This document shows, in pieces, positions 18,890 to 28,196 of a stretch of 43,350 nt of DNA. Where the stretch lies: positions 1 to 43,350 of the forward strand of contig CAZHKK010000007.1 in the NCBI GenBank assembly GCA_964532735.1. The letters run 5' to 3'. This stretch comes from JAJXYN01 sp964532735. GTDB lineage: Bacteria > Patescibacteriota > Patescibacteriia > JAGPKW01. The notes beneath the pieces are model-generated. The model was given only the letters and a program-made list of their open reading frames with translations, was not told where the DNA came from and did no database searches. Each line of letters starts with the position of its first letter. Position 1 is the stretch's first letter. Made by a program: the position numbers and the translations under genes.

Positions 18890-19784
18890 ATAAACCATTT
18901 TCTAAAGGTGGAATAACTTGTTTTTTTCTTGATAAAAAACCTTCTTTATAATTATTCTCATCTGTTATATTAAAAATATTATAAATAGGCTCTTTATTAC
19001 CAACTACCCACAAATAACTTCCCTCTTTCATAATATCAGTAACAACAAGAATTAAAGCAAAATAAAAATTATCATTTTGCATTTTTTGCATTTCTAATAA
19101 AATTTCATTTTTTTTATTTATAAGATCATTAGCTTCAATTAATTCTATTTGCCCAACACCAATTTTTTTACCACCAAAATCAAAATCTTTAAAATCATTC
19201 AAAATAATTTCAGAAGGTGTTTTTGAAAAAATTTCTGCCTTTTTTTTAAATAACTCTACACCAAAACCATTAATATCATTAATATCACATATTTTTGATA
19301 AAATTTTTGCAAATTCTTTATCTTTATCTGTTGTTGTTGGAGATTTAAAAATAACAGTATCTGATAAAATAGCAGATAACAAAAGTCCAGCTATTTTATA
19401 ATCAATTTCTTTATTTTGTTCTAAAAATTTTTCTGTAATCAAAGAAGCAGTGCTACCATAAGGTTTTGTTGTAATAAAAATAGGACTTGCAAAAGAAACA
19501 TTAAATTTATGATGATCTAATATTTCAATAATTTGAGAATCACTAATATTTTCTATAGTTTGTGTTTTTTCATTATGATCAACTAAAACAAAATTATCGT
19601 TTTCATTTATAGAATTTAACAAAACGGGTTTTTCTATATTAAATTTTTCTAAAACAAATTTAGTTTCATTATTTAATTCACCCAAAATAGCAGGAACAAA
19701 ATCATTACCCTTAAAATTAGCATAAGCGATAGCAGAAACAACAGAATCAGTATCAGGATTTTTATGACCAACAACATAATTCAT
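18888..19784 (-). CDS. ppaC: manganese-dependent (family II) inorganic pyrophosphatase
   Basis: The enzyme hydrolyses pyrophosphate and so pulls nucleic acid and aminoacyl-tRNA synthesis forward. It is a DHH-family phosphoesterase. Metal ligands are visible in VVGHKNPDTDSVVSA (His and two Asp), VLVDHNE and EILDHHKFN. The C-terminal DHHA2 domain ends with the substrate-binding SRKKQVIPPL motif. The length of 298 aa is close to the family norm of about 310. No CBS insert is present. Confidence 0.93.
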   Translation of the reverse strand: MNYVVGHKNPDTDSVVSAIAYANFKGNDFVPAILGELNNETKFVLEKFNIEKPVLLNSINENDNFVLVDHNEKTQTIENISDSQIIEILDHHKFNVSFASPIFITTKPYGSTASLITEKFLEQNKEIDYKIAGLLLSAILSDTVIFKSPTTTDKDKEFAKILSKICDINDINGFGVELFKKKAEIFSKTPSEIILNDFKDFDFGGKKIGVGQIELIEANDLINKKNEILLEMQKMQNDNFYFALILVVTDIMKEGSYLWVVGNKEPIYNIFNITDENNYKEGFLSRKKQVIPPLENGL

Positions 19785-19853
19785 AACAATTAATTAAAAA
19801 TTAGATAAAAACAATTTAATATAATTTAAATTAAAAATCAACAAAAAAATAAA

Positions 19854-20405
19854 TTAATTATTAATTTTTTCAAAAACAATACCATAATGATGTTTACTTG
19901 GAATAAAAACATCAACCTCTTTTAAATTACCTACCAACTTAGCAATTTTTCTAACCTTATCTAAACTTGTTCTAGTAATAGAAAGTGGAGCTATAGTAGA
20001 AATAGCTTCATCAGTCCAATCAACAACGATCAAATGTCCTCCTGTTTTTATCATACGAGAAACTTCACTTAAAAATTCTTTTTCTTTATCTGTTTGAAAC
20101 AATGTATTAATAATAAAACCAACATCAATAATATTATTTGAAATATTTGTAGCACCAAATCTCTCTAAATCAGACCATACAGTTTTAATGTTTTGTATTC
20201 CTGATAAGTTAGATATTTTTTGAAGATTAATAAGAACATCTTTCATAACATCAACAGCATAAACAATGCCTGTATTAGTAACAATTGATGATAATTTTTT
20301 AGTAAAAAAACCTGAACCACAACCATAATCAGCAACAGTCATGCTTTTTTTTATATTAGCTTTTTTAATAATCATATCAAGATTAATTTGAGAACTTTCT
20401 GACAT
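19854..20405 (-). CDS. class I SAM-dependent methyltransferase (183 aa)
   Basis: The Rossmann-fold methyltransferase signatures are clear: motif I VADYGCGSGFFTKKL, acidic strand 2 IVYAVDVMKDVL, and a motif IV/post region ending GGHLIVVDW. The fold resembles the UbiE/Methyltransf_11 group. Nothing in the sequence fixes the substrate (small molecule, lipid or protein). It starts 10 bp after rnhB in the same direction, so the two are probably cotranscribed. Confidence 0.8.
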   Translation of the reverse strand: MSESSQINLDMIIKKANIKKSMTVADYGCGSGFFTKKLSSIVTNTGIVYAVDVMKDVLINLQKISNLSGIQNIKTVWSDLERFGATNISNNIIDVGFIINTLFQTDKEKEFLSEVSRMIKTGGHLIVVDWTDEAISTIAPLSITRTSLDKVRKIAKLVGNLKEVDVFIPSKHHYGIVFEKINN

Positions 20406-20415
20406 ATTATTTAAA

Positions 20416-21048
20416 TTAATTATTATTTTTTATAATATTTTTACAAAAAGATTTTCTATGAATTTCACTTAAACCAAACTCTTTTAAAGCACTCATATGA
20501 AAAGCAGTTCCATAACCAGCATTTTTTTCAAAACCATATTTATTATATTTTTTTGAAAAATCAATCATTAAATCATCTCTAAAAACTTTAGCCAATATAG
20601 AACTACAAGCAATTGAAAAAACAATAGAATCACCTTTTATAATTTTTTTATATGGAGTATTTAAAAAATCAACAGAACAAGTATTATAATCAAACAAATA
20701 ATAATCTGGTTTTATTTTTAAAGTATTAACCCCTCTTTCAATAGCCATCCTATTAGCTTCTATTATACCATAATTATCAATTTCTGTATTACTAACTTCT
20801 CCAAAAGAAAAATCTAAAGAAATATCCTTAATAAAATCTACTAATTTCCTTCTTTTTTTATCAGATAATTTTTTAGAATCATTAACAATATTAAATAAAT
20901 CATTAGATATATTAAATATTTTTTCTATATCTAAAATATAACAACAAATAAGAATAGGCCCTGCAATAGGACCTCTTCCAACCTCATCAATACCACAAAT
21001 ATATTTAAAACCATTATTAATGAGTTTTTTTTCTGTTTCTAATGTCAT
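20416..21048 (-). CDS. rnhB: ribonuclease HII
   Basis: RNase HII cuts RNA in RNA-DNA hybrids and removes single ribonucleotides misincorporated in DNA. Catalytic acidic residues are visible in ICGIDEVGRGPIAGP (Asp-Glu), in the YYLFDYN region and in the last conserved Asp of SILAKVFRDDLM. DSKKLSDKKR and GYGTAFHMSAL are also typical. The length of 210 aa is normal. Its first codons overlap the end of the upstream 144-aa frame by 32 bp, so translation may be coupled. Confidence 0.93.
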   Translation of the reverse strand: MTLETEKKLINNGFKYICGIDEVGRGPIAGPILICCYILDIEKIFNISNDLFNIVNDSKKLSDKKRRKLVDFIKDISLDFSFGEVSNTEIDNYGIIEANRMAIERGVNTLKIKPDYYLFDYNTCSVDFLNTPYKKIIKGDSIVFSIACSSILAKVFRDDLMIDFSKKYNKYGFEKNAGYGTAFHMSALKEFGLSEIHRKSFCKNIIKNNN

Positions 21049-21451
21049 TTAAAAAATTTTTTTTAATAATAACAAAATTATAAATAAAATATTCTTTAAA
21101 AAAAGACAGAGTCCAAAATAATCTAACAAAAATATAAACCTGATTTTTGTTTTGACCACTTTCTACAATATTGTCTATCTTCTTTTTGTAACTTAAATTA
21201 AGTCTATCTATTTGTTCATTAAGATTTTCTTTTTTATACAGACTTATAAGATTAGAAATTCTTTTATTTAACTTATCATACAAATCATATTTTCTAAATA
21301 AATCCTTATAAACACTAACATCTTTAATAGAAAAACCATTTTTTACAAGATCATCCTTAACTTTTTTAAGATTATTATATCTATTATAAAGATCTTTATG
21401 TCTTATATCATCAAAACCAACAAATTCTTTATTTTTATATTTAATATACAT
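21017..21451 (-). CDS. hypothetical protein, basic and helical, overlaps rnhB (144 aa)
   Basis: No family is recognised. The sequence is Lys/Asn/Tyr-rich, helical in the middle (about 20-95, Leu/Ile spacing suggesting coiled-coil) and has a hydrophobic aromatic stretch at about 105-130 (YIFVRLFWTLSFFKEYFIYNF), which could be membrane-associated. It begins 29 bp after tyrS and overlaps the rnhB start by 32 bp, which fits a translated member of the operon. It could still be a fortuitous open frame, but its position filling the gap between two operon genes favours a real gene. Confidence 0.6.
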   Translation of the reverse strand: MYIKYKNKEFVGFDDIRHKDLYNRYNNLKKVKDDLVKNGFSIKDVSVYKDLFRKYDLYDKLNKRISNLISLYKKENLNEQIDRLNLSYKKKIDNIVESGQNKNQVYIFVRLFWTLSFFKEYFIYNFVIIKKNFLNDIRNRKKTH

Positions 21452-21480
21452 TTATATATATTTATTTGATATATCAATAC

Positions 21481-22698
21481 TTATATTAATTTTATATATT
21501 TTAATTTACCAACCTGAATAATATTTTCGTTATCTATATCAATAATTTCATTAATATCTGTTATTTTTCTCATTTTTTCATCTTTATTATAAACTTTAAC
21601 AGCCCCTTGTTCTATCATTAATCTAGCTTGAGTTTTACTTTCAACTAATTTTGTAACAAAAATTAAATCAATAATTTTTAAATTATTTTCAATTATTTTA
21701 AATTCATTAATATCAGTTGGTAATTTTTTTTCACTAAATTGAGAAATAAAATTATTTACTTCTTGTTTAGCTACTTCATCACCAAAATAAATTTTTAAAA
21801 CTTCTTCCGCTAAAATAATTTTTAAATCTCTAGGATTAGCACCATTATCTAAGTCTTGTTTATATTTTTCAATTTGTTCTGTAGTTATATTAGTACAAAG
21901 ATCAAAACCAGACAAAATCATACCATCAGTCCAAGACATAATTTTTCCAAACATATCTTTTGAAGTATCATTTAAAGATATCATATTACCTTCACTTTTT
22001 CCCATTTTTTTACCAGTAACATCTGTAAGTAACTTCATAGCAATAACAAATTTTTCTTTATTTTTTAAAGATTTCATTAAATCTCTACCTGCGAGCATAT
22101 TAAAAATTTGATCGTTACCACCAATCTCTCCATCTACATCCATAGCAACAGAATCATAACCTTGCATAAGAGGATATAAAAATTCATGCAAACCAATAGG
22201 TTGATCTTTTTTTATTCTTTCTTGAAACATATCTCTTTCTAACATTTGAGAAACTGTAAAATTAGAAGATAATTCAACAACATCTTTAAAAGAAAGTTTA
22301 TCATGCCAATCAGAATTATATTTTATTTCAACAGCATTTTCTCCATTAAAATCCAGATAAACAGAAGCTTGTTCTTTGTATTTTTTGCAATTTTCCAAAA
22401 CATCTTCTCTTGTTAATTGTTTTCTTATAGAAACCTTTCCTGTTGGATCTCCTATCATAGCAGTAAAAGAACCAATAAGAAAAATAATTTTATGACCAAG
22501 TTTTTGAAATTCAGATAATTTTTTTAAACAAATCATATGTCCAATATGTAAATTTGGACCAGTAGGATCAATACCCATATAAATAGATAACCTCTTACCT
22601 TCTAACATTTTTTCTCTTAAAAACTCTTTGGATGGATATATTGCAGACACACCTCTTTCAAGAAAATTATTAATATTTTTTTCATCAGTAATCACCAT
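21481..22698 (-). CDS. tyrS: tyrosyl-tRNA synthetase
   Basis: This class I synthetase charges tRNA-Tyr. The HIGH motif is present as GPNLHIGHM near residue 50, and the KMSKS loop as KKMGKSEGN near 235 (the KMGKS variant of the TyrRZ-type enzymes). A C-terminal S4 RNA-binding domain follows (KLVESKTQARLMIEQGAVKVYN). The length of 405 aa is normal. The start ATG has no Shine-Dalgarno sequence, and a TGGTAATAT extended -10 lies 36 bp upstream. No T-box leader was seen. Confidence 0.95.
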   Translation of the reverse strand: MVITDEKNINNFLERGVSAIYPSKEFLREKMLEGKRLSIYMGIDPTGPNLHIGHMICLKKLSEFQKLGHKIIFLIGSFTAMIGDPTGKVSIRKQLTREDVLENCKKYKEQASVYLDFNGENAVEIKYNSDWHDKLSFKDVVELSSNFTVSQMLERDMFQERIKKDQPIGLHEFLYPLMQGYDSVAMDVDGEIGGNDQIFNMLAGRDLMKSLKNKEKFVIAMKLLTDVTGKKMGKSEGNMISLNDTSKDMFGKIMSWTDGMILSGFDLCTNITTEQIEKYKQDLDNGANPRDLKIILAEEVLKIYFGDEVAKQEVNNFISQFSEKKLPTDINEFKIIENNLKIIDLIFVTKLVESKTQARLMIEQGAVKVYNKDEKMRKITDINEIIDIDNENIIQVGKLKYIKLI

Positions 22699-22734
22699 TT
22701 TTTTAAATTTAAAATTTATTCTAAAATCATCTAT

Positions 22735-22743
22735 ATATTACCA
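22735..22743 (-). promoter_or_regulatory. extended -10 promoter of tyrS
   Basis: The minus strand reads TGGTAATAT, a near-consensus extended -10 located 36 bp upstream of the tyrS start. Confidence 0.45.
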
Positions 22744-22799
22744 ATAAAATACTAATATTTCAAATCTATTTATTTTTAATTTTATTTACTTTTAAGATT

Positions 22800-22833
22800 T
22801 TTTATGTTAAATTTAGATAAATTTAACATAAAA
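22800..22833. promoter_or_regulatory. perfect 16-bp inverted repeat upstream of the class A PBP gene
   Basis: TTTTATGTTAAATTTA, then GA, then TAAATTTAACATAAAA: a 34-bp fully symmetric element ending 7 bp before the PBP start codon and lying in the divergent tyrS/PBP gap. No T-run follows in either direction, so it is not a terminator. An operator for a dimeric regulator, or an RNA hairpin that hides the start codon, are the likely roles. Confidence 0.6.
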
Positions 22834-22840
22834 TAGTAAT

Positions 22841-25696
22841 ATGAAAAAAAGAAATAAAAAAATTATAAAAAATATACTTTCTATATTATTAATAGTATTT
22901 CTTATAATTATAATAACTGGGTCTTTTGGTTTTTCTATAATATTAACAAAATATAATAAAGAAATTCCTAATCCAAACAAACTAATAGAAAGAAATATTG
23001 CTCAAAGTACAAAAATATATGATAAAACAGGAAAGGTTTTATTATATGAAATTCATGGTGATGAAAAAAGAACAATAATAGAATTAGAAAACGTTAGCAA
23101 ACATTTAATAAATGCTACTATAGCAATAGAAGATAAAAAATTTTATACACATTCTGGTTTTGATACAAAAGGTATTATAAGAGCCATAGTAAAAGATATT
23201 ATTGCTGGTAAAAAAGTTCAAGGAGCTTCAACACTAACTCAACAATTAGTTAAATTATCAATACTTACAACAGAAAAAAGTTGGGAAAGAAAAATAAAAG
23301 AACTTATTTTATCTTATAAAATAGAAAAAAAGTTTGAAAAAAATGATATTTTAAAAATGTATTTAAATGAAATTCCATATGGATCCGTTATTTATGGAAT
23401 AGAATCAGCATCTCAAACATTTTTTAATAAATCAGCAAAAGACTTAACAATAGAAGAATCTGCATTACTTGCTAGTTTACCTCAATCTCCAACAACACTT
23501 TCTCCTTATGGAAAATATACTGATAGATTAGTTTCTAGGTATAAACTTGTATTAAAACAAATGTTATCTGAAAAATATATTTCTCAAGAAGAATATAATA
23601 AAGCAATAGAATTTAATATATTATCTCAAATAAAACCAAAAAAAGAAGAAATTAAAGCTCCTCATTTTGTTATGTATGTTAAACAAATTTTAGAACAAAA
23701 ATATGGAGAAAATTTAATTGAAAAAGGTGGTTTAAATATAATAACAACATTAGATTACGACAAACAACAAAAAGCTGAATCTATTATTTCAAAAGATATT
23801 ATAAATATGGAAAAAAATTATAATGCAACAAATGCTGCATTATTATCTATTAATGCAAAAAGTGGAGAAATAGAAGTAATGGTTGGTTCTAAAGATTATT
23901 ATAACGAAAAATTTGGTAATTTTAATGTAACAATAAACAAAAGACAATTAGGATCAACGTTTAAACCTATTGTTTATGCGGCTGCTTTTAAAAAAGGTTT
24001 TACACCAGACACATATTTATTTGATACATTAACAAATTTTAGTTCTGAAGAAGGAAAAGAATATATACCAAAAAATTATAATTTAAAAGAATATGGACCC
24101 GTAACAATAAGAAAAGCATTAGCGGGATCATTAAATATTCCAGCAGTTAAAATGTTATATTTAACAGGACCAGATAAAGTAATAGAATTAGCAAGAGAAA
24201 TGGGATATTCTTCTATATTACAAGAGGATAAAAATAAATACGGACTATCTTTAGCTTTAGGTTCTGCAGAAGAATCAATGATTAATCATATTAAAGCTTT
24301 TTCAATATTCGCAAATGATGGAATATTAAATGATTTAAAAACTATTTTAAAAGTTACAGATAACACAGGAAAAATATTAGAAGATAACACAAAAACAATT
24401 AATAATAGAATTTTAGATAAAAATATAGCTAGACAAATAAATAGTATATTATCAGATAATGATGCTAGAAGTTTTACTTTTGGTACTAAAAATAATTTAA
24501 CATTAAAAAATAGACCAGTAGCAGCAAAAACAGGAACAACAAATAATTATAGAGATGCTTGGACTATTGGATATACACCAAATATAGTAACAGCTGTATG
24601 GGTTGGAAACAATGATAATACTCAAATGAAAAAAGCTACAGGAGCAGTAATAGGTGCTCCAATATGGCAAGAATTTATGGAATATTCAACAAAAGATGAT
24701 AAAATAGAATCTTTTCAAAAACCAATATATGAAAATAAAAAAAATTTAATGTTAAATGGTGATTATAAAAATTATGAAAAAATTAAAATAGATTCTTTTT
24801 CTGGAAATTTAGCAACAAAAAGTACTCCAAATAATTTAATAATAGAAAAAAACTTTATAAATCTTCATAATATTTTATATTACATAAATAAAGATGATTT
24901 AAATCAAGGAGAAAATATTTCACCAGAAAAAGATTTACAATATAAAAATTGGGAAGAAGGTGTTAAAAATTGGATGAACACTTTGGTTAATAAAAAAGAA
25001 AAAACTAAAGATGAACAATTAGTAATAGATGAATTATTATCTTATATAGGAGTTAATAAAGATAGTGATTTAAAAGATTATATTATAGAAAATGCACCAA
25101 AAAATATAGATACAGTTCATACAGAAAACGCAATTCAAACATTAAATATAATTTACCCATCAAATAATATATCTATAAATTCAAATCAATTAGAGGTTAA
25201 ATTAATATATTTATTAAATCATAAAATAAAAAAAATAAATTTTATAATAGATGGAATAATTCAAGAATCTATTACAAAAGAACCTTTTAATAATTATATA
25301 TTAAATATTAGTAATATTGATAAAGGTTATCATTTATTAGAAGTTCAAATTTTTGATGAATTTTTAAATACAAAAAGTGATAGTGTAAAATTTTATCAAA
25401 ATTTATCAAATTTATCTGTAAATTTACAAGTAGAAAATAAAATATATAAAACAAGAGAACAAATACCTATAAATTTAAATATAAACAATATTTCTAATAT
25501 AGATACTATAAAAATATTTTATGAATACAATAATACAAAAAATTTAATATCTTTTATAAATAATCCAAACACAAATAATATAAAAACTATATTAACTCCA
25601 GAAAATAATGGATTATATAAAATTTATACTGAAATAATTAAAAAAGAAAATCAAGAATTTATACAATCAAATATTATTAATATACAAGTTCAGTAA
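22841..25696 (+). CDS. bifunctional class A penicillin-binding protein (951 aa)
   Basis: The protein builds and cross-links peptidoglycan. A transmembrane anchor spans about residues 8-35. The glycosyltransferase 51 domain shows EDKKFYTHSGFD near 97, QGASTLTQQLVK and ERKIKELILSYKIEKKF. The transpeptidase shows the active-site STFK near 371, SLN near 430 and KTGTT near 562. Beyond about residue 610 a ~340-aa extension contains an Ig-like module (about 770-850) and a further beta-rich segment, perhaps to hold partners outside. The gene shows PBP1A architecture, stands alone on the plus strand, and is preceded by a perfect inverted repeat. Confidence 0.94.
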   Translation: MKKRNKKIIKNILSILLIVFLIIIITGSFGFSIILTKYNKEIPNPNKLIERNIAQSTKIYDKTGKVLLYEIHGDEKRTIIELENVSKHLINATIAIEDKKFYTHSGFDTKGIIRAIVKDIIAGKKVQGASTLTQQLVKLSILTTEKSWERKIKELILSYKIEKKFEKNDILKMYLNEIPYGSVIYGIESASQTFFNKSAKDLTIEESALLASLPQSPTTLSPYGKYTDRLVSRYKLVLKQMLSEKYISQEEYNKAIEFNILSQIKPKKEEIKAPHFVMYVKQILEQKYGENLIEKGGLNIITTLDYDKQQKAESIISKDIINMEKNYNATNAALLSINAKSGEIEVMVGSKDYYNEKFGNFNVTINKRQLGSTFKPIVYAAAFKKGFTPDTYLFDTLTNFSSEEGKEYIPKNYNLKEYGPVTIRKALAGSLNIPAVKMLYLTGPDKVIELAREMGYSSILQEDKNKYGLSLALGSAEESMINHIKAFSIFANDGILNDLKTILKVTDNTGKILEDNTKTINNRILDKNIARQINSILSDNDARSFTFGTKNNLTLKNRPVAAKTGTTNNYRDAWTIGYTPNIVTAVWVGNNDNTQMKKATGAVIGAPIWQEFMEYSTKDDKIESFQKPIYENKKNLMLNGDYKNYEKIKIDSFSGNLATKSTPNNLIIEKNFINLHNILYYINKDDLNQGENISPEKDLQYKNWEEGVKNWMNTLVNKKEKTKDEQLVIDELLSYIGVNKDSDLKDYIIENAPKNIDTVHTENAIQTLNIIYPSNNISINSNQLEVKLIYLLNHKIKKINFIIDGIIQESITKEPFNNYILNISNIDKGYHLLEVQIFDEFLNTKSDSVKFYQNLSNLSVNLQVENKIYKTREQIPINLNINNISNIDTIKIFYEYNNTKNLISFINNPNTNNIKTILTPENNGLYKIYTEIIKKENQEFIQSNIINIQVQ

Positions 25697-25698
25697 AT

Positions 25699-25730
25699 AA
25701 AAAAATAATGGTTTAAACCATTATTTTTTT
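25699..25730. terminator. bidirectional terminator between the PBP gene and dnaN
   Basis: AAAAAAATAATGGTTT is followed directly by its exact complement, AAACCATTATTTTTTT. It serves both converging genes; the dnaN stop is at 25729. Confidence 0.75.
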
Positions 25731-26835
25731 ATCCTTTTATAGGCATTAATATATATTTATAAAAATTATTTTCATTATCATCTAAACCATATATTAAAGC
25801 TGGCATATTTTCATCAAGTATATTTATTTTAATATTTTTACTAGAAATATTATTTATTCCATCTAATAAATATTGATAATTAAATATTATATTATTATCT
25901 TCCCCTTCATTTTCTGTTTCTAATTCAACAATATTTTCACCTATTTCATTATTTTTTGATTCTATTATAATTTTTTTATTAATAATATTTATTTTAATAT
26001 CATTAATATTTTTATCAGAAAATAAACCTATATTTTTAACTATTGATAAAAAATCACTTTTTATAACATTAAAACTAGATTTAAATTTTTCTGGAATAAT
26101 TTGTTTATAATCAGGATAATTTCCAGAAATAACTCTAGATATTAATTTTATATTTTCAAAATTAAATAATATTTGTGTATCAGAAGTATATATTTCTATA
26201 TTATTTTCTTCTATTTGTAATATTTTATTTATTTCTTGTGCTGTAAATAAAGGTAATATTATTTGTTCATTGGTATTATTTTCATTTTGTATATCTATTT
26301 TACCTTCACTTAATCTATATCCATCTGTCCCAACTAAAGTTAATTTATTATTTTCAAAATTAAATAATACACCATTAATTTCTGGTCTAGAATTATTATT
26401 TGATATAGATCCAATAATTCTAGATAATATATTTTTTAAATTATTAACAGATAAAATATATTTATTTTTTTTATTTATTTCTGGAATAATAGGAAAATCT
26501 TCAGCAGATAAAGTATTTATTTTTGTATTAAATTTATCACAAGATATATTTAATTTATTATCCTCTAAATTTAAATTAATATTTTTTAATGGTAATGTAG
26601 ATATATAATTATTAAATAATTGTGCAGGAACTACAACTTTTCCGGGAATATCAACTTTACATCTAATATAAAATTCTATTCCTATTTCTAAATTAGTTGA
26701 TGTTATTTTTAAATTATCTTCTTGAGTTTCTAATAAAATATTATTTAATATAGGTAAACTATTATTTTTATTAACTATATGTGTTGCTATATTTAAACCT
26801 TTATTTAAATTTTCTTGTATACATTCTATTTTCAT
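25729..26835 (-). CDS. dnaN: DNA polymerase III beta sliding clamp
   Basis: DnaN forms the ring that tethers DNA polymerase and repair proteins to DNA. The three-domain clamp pattern is visible: domain 1 with SLPILNNILLETQEDNLKITSTNLEI, domain 2 with SRPEINGVLF and LVGTDGYRLSEGKI, and domain 3 ending YKYILMPIKG (the usual M-P-[IVM] tail). The length of 368 aa is normal. dnaA, recF and gyrB are not adjacent, so the usual dnaA-dnaN order is broken. An extended -10 (TGTTAGAAT) lies 41 bp upstream. Confidence 0.95.
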   Translation of the reverse strand: MKIECIQENLNKGLNIATHIVNKNNSLPILNNILLETQEDNLKITSTNLEIGIEFYIRCKVDIPGKVVVPAQLFNNYISTLPLKNINLNLEDNKLNISCDKFNTKINTLSAEDFPIIPEINKKNKYILSVNNLKNILSRIIGSISNNNSRPEINGVLFNFENNKLTLVGTDGYRLSEGKIDIQNENNTNEQIILPLFTAQEINKILQIEENNIEIYTSDTQILFNFENIKLISRVISGNYPDYKQIIPEKFKSSFNVIKSDFLSIVKNIGLFSDKNINDIKINIINKKIIIESKNNEIGENIVELETENEGEDNNIIFNYQYLLDGINNISSKNIKINILDENMPALIYGLDDNENNFYKYILMPIKG

Positions 26836-26875
26836 TTTTATTTATTTAATAATAAATATTTTCTTAATTATTTAA

Positions 26876-26884
26876 ATTCTAACA
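26876..26884 (-). promoter_or_regulatory. extended -10 promoter of dnaN
   Basis: The minus strand reads TGTTAGAAT, 41 bp upstream of the dnaN ATG. Confidence 0.5.
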
Positions 26885-26905
26885 TACTTTATTTTTTTAG
26901 CTACC

Positions 26906-26977
26906 CCCTCTTATTATTATATTTATTTTTCCCTCTTATTATTATATTTATTTATTATTAGTAATTAGTAATTAGTA
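26906..26977. repeat. direct repeats upstream of dnaN
   Basis: Two exact 23-bp copies beginning CCCTCTTATTATTATA lie at 26906-26928 and 26931-26953 (25-bp period). They are followed by three tandem ATTAGTA units at 26957-26977. The placement upstream of dnaN suggests a regulatory or replication-linked role, but no DnaA box is nearby. Confidence 0.7.
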
Positions 26978-27220
26978 ATACAGTGTATATTCTTAATATC
27001 TATTTTTTTTGTATAATTTTAGTTAATTTTATTTATATTAAAGTGTTTATATTTTACATTTAAATAAATAACACTTTTTAATAACTTTGCAAATTTTGAC
27101 TTTTTAGTATTTTTAAGTTTTTTTAATTAACAATTTTTAAACATTTTATATATTATTTATTAACTTAATAATATATAAATATAATTAAATAAAAACATTT
27201 TTATTAACACTTTAATAATT

Positions 27221-27248
27221 AAAAAAATCAGTTTAAACTGATTTTTTT
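27221..27248. terminator. terminator of the 314-aa membrane protein gene
   Basis: AAAAAAATCAGTTT and AAACTGATTTTTTT form a perfect palindromic stem. The gene's stop codon (27233) lies inside it. Confidence 0.75.
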
Positions 27249-28177
27249 AATTTTAATACAAGATTACCAAATAATTCGTTTATATATTTTATTATATAAA
27301 TATTACTTAAAGTTGCAAATAATATAATTATTATGTTTATAAAAATATTATTAATACTAGTAAAAATTAAATAACCTGAATTAATTAAATAAAAATTAAA
27401 TAAAAATATAGGTAAAGATATTATTATTAAACAAATAAATAATAATAATAAATGTATAAATAAAATAAAAATATTATTTATACTAGTTTTAATATTATTA
27501 AAAAATAAATCTATAGAATCTTTAATAGAATTTATTAAAGATTTTTTAAAAAATATTATATATCTTAATGAATATTGTAATATAAAAAATAAAATAAAAA
27601 ATAAAATTCCAGACAAAAAGAAACTTATTATTATATATAAATAAGAATTTAATGAAAAAATTAAACTAATAAAAAATATTATTCCAAAAATAATAATAAT
27701 AGATAATATTTTAAATAAATCTAAAATAAATACATTTTTTAAAATAGATTTATTATCTTTAAATATATCTAATATTTTTTGTTTTTTTGATGAATATATA
27801 ATAAAAATATTAGATATATTTATTATAAAAAACATTAATAAAACTATAATAAAAGTAATTATTTCAATAATAAAAGTTTTATTAATTAAATCAATATTTA
27901 TATAAATATTATTTAAATTAAATAATTCAGTTATAATTTCTCCAATATTAGCTACAACACTATTATATATAATAGATTGAAAAGCAATACCTAATTCTTT
28001 TATATTTGTAGTAAGAGATATAAAATATCTATGATTTATAAAATAATTATAATTACTTAAAATGTTACTAAAATAAATAATACCAGAAAAACCAAGTATT
28101 AAACAAAATAATATAATTATTTTGTTTTCTTTTAATAGGGTTTTTATATTTTTTAAAACCTTTTTATAATTTAACAT
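27233..28177 (-). CDS. polytopic membrane protein, about six helices (314 aa)
   Basis: The protein is very hydrophobic and rich in Ile/Phe/Asn, with about six predicted transmembrane segments (near residues 17-40, 105-130, 150-175, 180-205, 240-265 and 275-300). A basic stretch SSKKQKILDIFKDNKS follows the second. No conserved catalytic or transport motif was recognised. It starts 19 bp after ftsH in the same direction, so it is probably cotranscribed with that membrane protease. The shape resembles the uncharacterised multi-helix membrane proteins (YciC/DUF975-like) common in this kind of genome, but I cannot assign a family. Confidence 0.75.
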   Translation of the reverse strand: MLNYKKVLKNIKTLLKENKIIILFCLILGFSGIIYFSNILSNYNYFINHRYFISLTTNIKELGIAFQSIIYNSVVANIGEIITELFNLNNIYINIDLINKTFIIEIITFIIVLLMFFIINISNIFIIYSSKKQKILDIFKDNKSILKNVFILDLFKILSIIIIFGIIFFISLIFSLNSYLYIIISFFLSGILFFILFFILQYSLRYIIFFKKSLINSIKDSIDLFFNNIKTSINNIFILFIHLLLLFICLIIISLPIFLFNFYLINSGYLIFTSINNIFINIIIILFATLSNIYIIKYINELFGNLVLKLKKSV

Positions 28178-28196
28178 ATTTTTTTATTAAATATTA

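Larger units (their letters stand above)
26836..27232. other. 397-bp gene-free AT-rich gap between dnaN and the polytopic membrane protein
   Basis: The gap holds the dnaN promoter (26876-26884), a pair of 23-bp direct repeats and three 7-bp repeats (26906-26977), and the terminator of the downstream gene (27221-27248). From 26978 to 27220 I see only very AT-rich DNA without an open frame, DnaA box or RNA motif that I recognise. Confidence 0.6.

Noticed and set aside
22699..22840. T-box riboswitch controlling tyrS
   Set aside because: The leader between the proposed promoter and the start is only about 30 nt, and no T-box sequence or specifier hairpin is present.
26836..27232. Replication origin next to dnaN
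   Set aside because: The gap is AT-rich and has repeats, but I found no TTATNCACA box and no change of gene direction. The 41.3-kb site is the better candidate.
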